Of a stretch of DNA of 6,936 nucleotides, positions 4,894 through 6,936 are shown piece after piece (the stretch's first letter is position 1; every line of letters starts with the position of its first letter). Where the stretch lies: positions 1-6,936 of the forward strand of contig JAUXAH010000094.1 in NCBI GenBank assembly GCA_030614945.1, in the 5' to 3' direction. This DNA is from Phycisphaerae bacterium. Lineage in GTDB: Bacteria > Planctomycetota > Phycisphaerae > Sedimentisphaerales > SG8-4. The notes beneath the pieces are model-generated. The model saw only the letters and a list, made by a program, of their open reading frames with translations, was not told where the DNA came from and searched no databases. A program made the translations under genes and the position numbers.

Positions 4894-6936
4894 CTAAGAC
4901 ACCGGAGCTGCCTTTTTTTCGAGGTATTGGTTTATGGCAGCGGCGGCGATACGGCCCTGGCCCATTGCGAGGATCACGGTTGCGGCGCCGAGGACGATGT
5001 CCCCGCCTGCGTAAACGCCCTGCAATGAGGTTTTGCAGTTTTCATCGACGATGATATTGCCCCACTTGTTGAACTGAAGGCCTGGTGTGGCCTGGCGAAT
5101 CAACGGATTTGCAATATTGCCGATAGCTATAATTACGGCGTCAACATCGAGCTGGAATTCCGAGCCTTCTATGGGGATGGGCCTGCGTCGGCCGGATTCG
5201 TCCAGTTCACCGAGGCGATACTTTAGACATTCGATAGCAGTTACGTGGTTGTTCTGGTCGCCGATTATCCGCTTTGGACTTTGCAATATGTGAAATTCGA
5301 TGCCTTCTTCCTTTGCGTGGTGGACTTCCTCAACTCGAGCGGGCATTTCCTTTTCGGTTCTGCGATAGAGAAGATAGACCTTTTCGGCACCGAGTCTGAG
5401 GGCTGTTCTGGCAGAGTCCATAGTGACATTGCCGCCGCCAATGACGGCGACTTTCTTTGAGCGGGCGATTGGGGTATCGGCACCTTTGCCGAAGTCGTAT
5501 GCCTTCATAAGATTTGCGCGAGTGAGGTATTCATTTGCACTATATACACCAACAAGGGACTCACCTTCGATACCCATAAAGCTGGGCAGGCCTGCTCCGA
5601 CGCCGATATAAACCGCATCGAAGCCGTCTTCTTTCATCAATTGCTCTATGGTCCTTGTTCTGCCGACGATGAAGTTACAGACGATTTTGACGCCCATTTT
5701 GGTAAGGACATCGATTTCCTTCCGGACGATGGCTTTAGGGAGCCGAAATTCGGGGATTCCATAAACCATCACGCCGCCCGGTTTATGGAAGGCCTCGAAT
5801 ATAGTAACATCGTGGCCAGCTCTTCTGGTATCTGTTGCGGCGACGATACCTCCGGGGCCTGAGCCGATTACCGCGACTTTTGTTCCCGTCTCAGATGCTA
5901 CGGCCGGGACGGCGTTATTGTTTTGGTCGATGTCGGCAACGAACCTTTCGAGTCGGCCGATTGAAACGGCCTTATTGGTGTCCTTGAATTTTAAGCCGAC
6001 GGTGCATTCTTGCTGGCACTGGACTTCCTGCGGGCATACTCGGCCACAGACGGCGGGCAGGAGTGAGTTTTCTTTGATGATGTCAAGCGCTTTCTTGAAG
6101 TCCCCATCCGCAATGGCAGCTATAAAATCCTGTATCCTTATCCGGACCGGACAGCCCTTGATACAAGGGGCTTTTTTGCACTGGAGACAGCGCATAGCTT
6201 CCAGCCGGGCGTGGGTTTCGGTATAGCCGGTCGCCACTTCGTTGACGTTGCCTGTTCTTTTGACGGGGTCCTGTTCGGGCATATCCTGCGGGGGGATTTT
6301 GTATCTGTCGGCGGGTTTGAGTTCGCCGGTTTTTTGCTTTTGCAAAAGCTGCTGGAGAAGCTTTCTCGATTCTCGATTCTCGTTGCTCGATTCTCGTTGC
6401 TCGATTCTCCTTTTGCGAGTATCGAGTATCTGGCATCGAGCATCCAGCTTGTGTTTTTTATACTGTTCGTAGGCCTTTTTTTCCTGGTCTTTGTAGGCAT
6501 CCAATCTTTTCATCATCAAGTCGAAGTTTACTTTATGTCCGTCAAACTCCGGGCCGTCAACACAGACGAATTTGGGTTTGCCTTCGATTTCGACGCGGCA
6601 GCCACCACACATACCGGTAGCATCAACCATAATGGTGTTTAGCGAGACCTGTGTAGGAATGTTAAATTGCCTTGTAACCTCGCAGCAGAACTTCATCATT
6701 ATTGCCGGGCCGATTGCAAAGACCTGGTCCGGCTTTTGGCCGCGTTGACAGAGTTCTTTTAGCGGTCCGGTTACCAGGGCCTTTCGGCCGTATGAACCGT
6801 CATCGGTTGTGACTATCAGCTCGTCACTTATGCGGTCGAATTCATCTTCGAGAATAAGCAAATCCCTGCTTCGTGCTCCGAGTATGCTGATGATTTTGTT
6901 GCCGGCTTTTTTCAGGGCCTTTGTGATAGGCAGTAA
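4894..6936 (-). CDS. Fused NfnA/SudB-GltD/SudA-type iron-sulfur flavoprotein (5' partial)
   Basis: The reading frame is open to the right edge with no stop (680 residues visible), so the true start and the N-terminal FAD domain lie outside. Residues 1-145 are the C-terminal part of a ferredoxin-NADP reductase/sulfide dehydrogenase beta-type subunit: ILGARSRDL at 18-26, and DATGMCGGC with a later C (D105, C110, C113, C125), the Asp plus three Cys set that binds the unusual [2Fe-2S] cluster of NfnA/SudB. A charged linker follows, containing the heptamer-repeat peptide (about 165-191). From about 240 it is GltD/SudA-like: eight Cys (250, 253, 258, 262, 297, 301, 307, 311) for two [4Fe-4S] clusters, FAD motif GSGPGG (358-363), NADPH motif GGGNVTMDSAR (500-510), and C-terminal GVYAGGDIVLGAATVILAMG. 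Two-gene NfnAB enzymes bifurcate electrons between NADPH, NAD and ferredoxin; fused forms are known. Sulfide/polysulfide reduction or glutamate synthase support are alternatives. A TTG at 6861 is an internal codon, not the start. Confidence 0.92.
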   Translation of the reverse strand, partial: LLPITKALKKAGNKIISILGARSRDLLILEDEFDRISDELIVTTDDGSYGRKALVTGPLKELCQRGQKPDQVFAIGPAIMMKFCCEVTRQFNIPTQVSLNTIMVDATGMCGGCRVEIEGKPKFVCVDGPEFDGHKVNFDLMMKRLDAYKDQEKKAYEQYKKHKLDARCQILDTRKRRIEQRESSNENRESRKLLQQLLQKQKTGELKPADRYKIPPQDMPEQDPVKRTGNVNEVATGYTETHARLEAMRCLQCKKAPCIKGCPVRIRIQDFIAAIADGDFKKALDIIKENSLLPAVCGRVCPQEVQCQQECTVGLKFKDTNKAVSIGRLERFVADIDQNNNAVPAVASETGTKVAVIGSGPGGIVAATDTRRAGHDVTIFEAFHKPGGVMVYGIPEFRLPKAIVRKEIDVLTKMGVKIVCNFIVGRTRTIEQLMKEDGFDAVYIGVGAGLPSFMGIEGESLVGVYSANEYLTRANLMKAYDFGKGADTPIARSKKVAVIGGGNVTMDSARTALRLGAEKVYLLYRRTEKEMPARVEEVHHAKEEGIEFHILQSPKRIIGDQNNHVTAIECLKYRLGELDESGRRRPIPIEGSEFQLDVDAVIIAIGNIANPLIRQATPGLQFNKWGNIIVDENCKTSLQGVYAGGDIVLGAATVILAMGQGRIAAAAINQYLEKKAAPVS
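6364..6449. repeat. Two opposed heptanucleotide arrays inside a coding region
   Basis: On the plus strand, 6364-6412 is a run of seven-base units: TCTCGAT, TCTCGAT, TCTCGTT, GCTCGAT, TCTCGTT, GCTCGAT and a degenerate TCTCCTT. After two T's, 6415-6449 continues with units in the opposite orientation: GCGAGTA, TCGAGTA, TCTGGCA, TCGAGCA, TCCAGCT. All lie in-frame in the linker of the fused flavoprotein and encode an Arg/Glu/Ser/Asn-rich peptide (RRIEQRESSNENRESR). The second array shares a 15-base exact match with the minus strand of the array at 4716-4764. Confidence 0.85.

Noticed and set aside
6083..6500. Overlapping open frames on the minus strand through the repeat (6083-6436 and 6138-6500)
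   Set aside because: They are shadows: the heptamer repeat keeps all frames open, and outside it they show no recognisable protein features, while the main frame carries clear Fe-S and FAD motifs.
4894..6861. Start of the fused flavoprotein at a TTG (6859-6861)
   Set aside because: The frame continues to the window edge, and the 25 upstream residues (ending ILGARSRD) match the conserved NfnA/SudB sequence, so the gene is cut by the edge.

Overview
The window looks like ordinary bacterial chromosome, probably from an anaerobic or environmental lineage. The combination of a fused Nfn/Sud-type flavoprotein, a DUF1015 gene near a class V aminotransferase, weak ribosome binding sites on the minus-strand genes and dispersed short repeats suggests Planctomycetota (Phycisphaerae-like). 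That assignment is an inference from gene content and style; there is no rRNA or marker gene here to prove it.

Layout. Three metabolic genes lie on the minus strand. From right to left they are a long fused iron-sulfur flavoprotein (NfnA/SudB-type plus GltD/SudA-type, 5' end beyond the right edge), a DUF1015 protein with a good sigma-70 promoter just upstream, and a class V PLP aminotransferase of the serine/alanine-glyoxylate or phosphoserine type. DUF1015 genes are known to sit beside serA/serC-type genes in several phyla, so DUF1015 and the aminotransferase probably belong together in serine metabolism. Here they are separated by about 2.2 kb.

That 2.2 kb is on the plus strand, is visibly more A+T rich, has clearer Shine-Dalgarno sequences and encodes conflict genes: a HEPN protein and an MNT nucleotidyltransferase in overlapping frames (toxin-antitoxin-like pair), then a possible terminator, then an Mrr-type restriction endonuclease with a probable PUA/EVE-like N-terminal sensor domain. 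It reads as a small defence cassette that landed between two genes of an older gene pair.

The most unusual structure is a heptanucleotide repeat family (consensus NCTCGAT). One copy forms the untranslated leader of the DUF1015 gene right up to its ATG. A second copy, made of two oppositely oriented arrays, lies in-frame inside the linker between the two halves of the fused flavoprotein. Because 7 is not a multiple of 3, the array can be read in all three frames without a stop and gives a period-seven charged peptide; any change in copy number not divisible by three would shift the frame. Palindromic TGTCATT-type repeats flank the aminotransferase gene on both sides.
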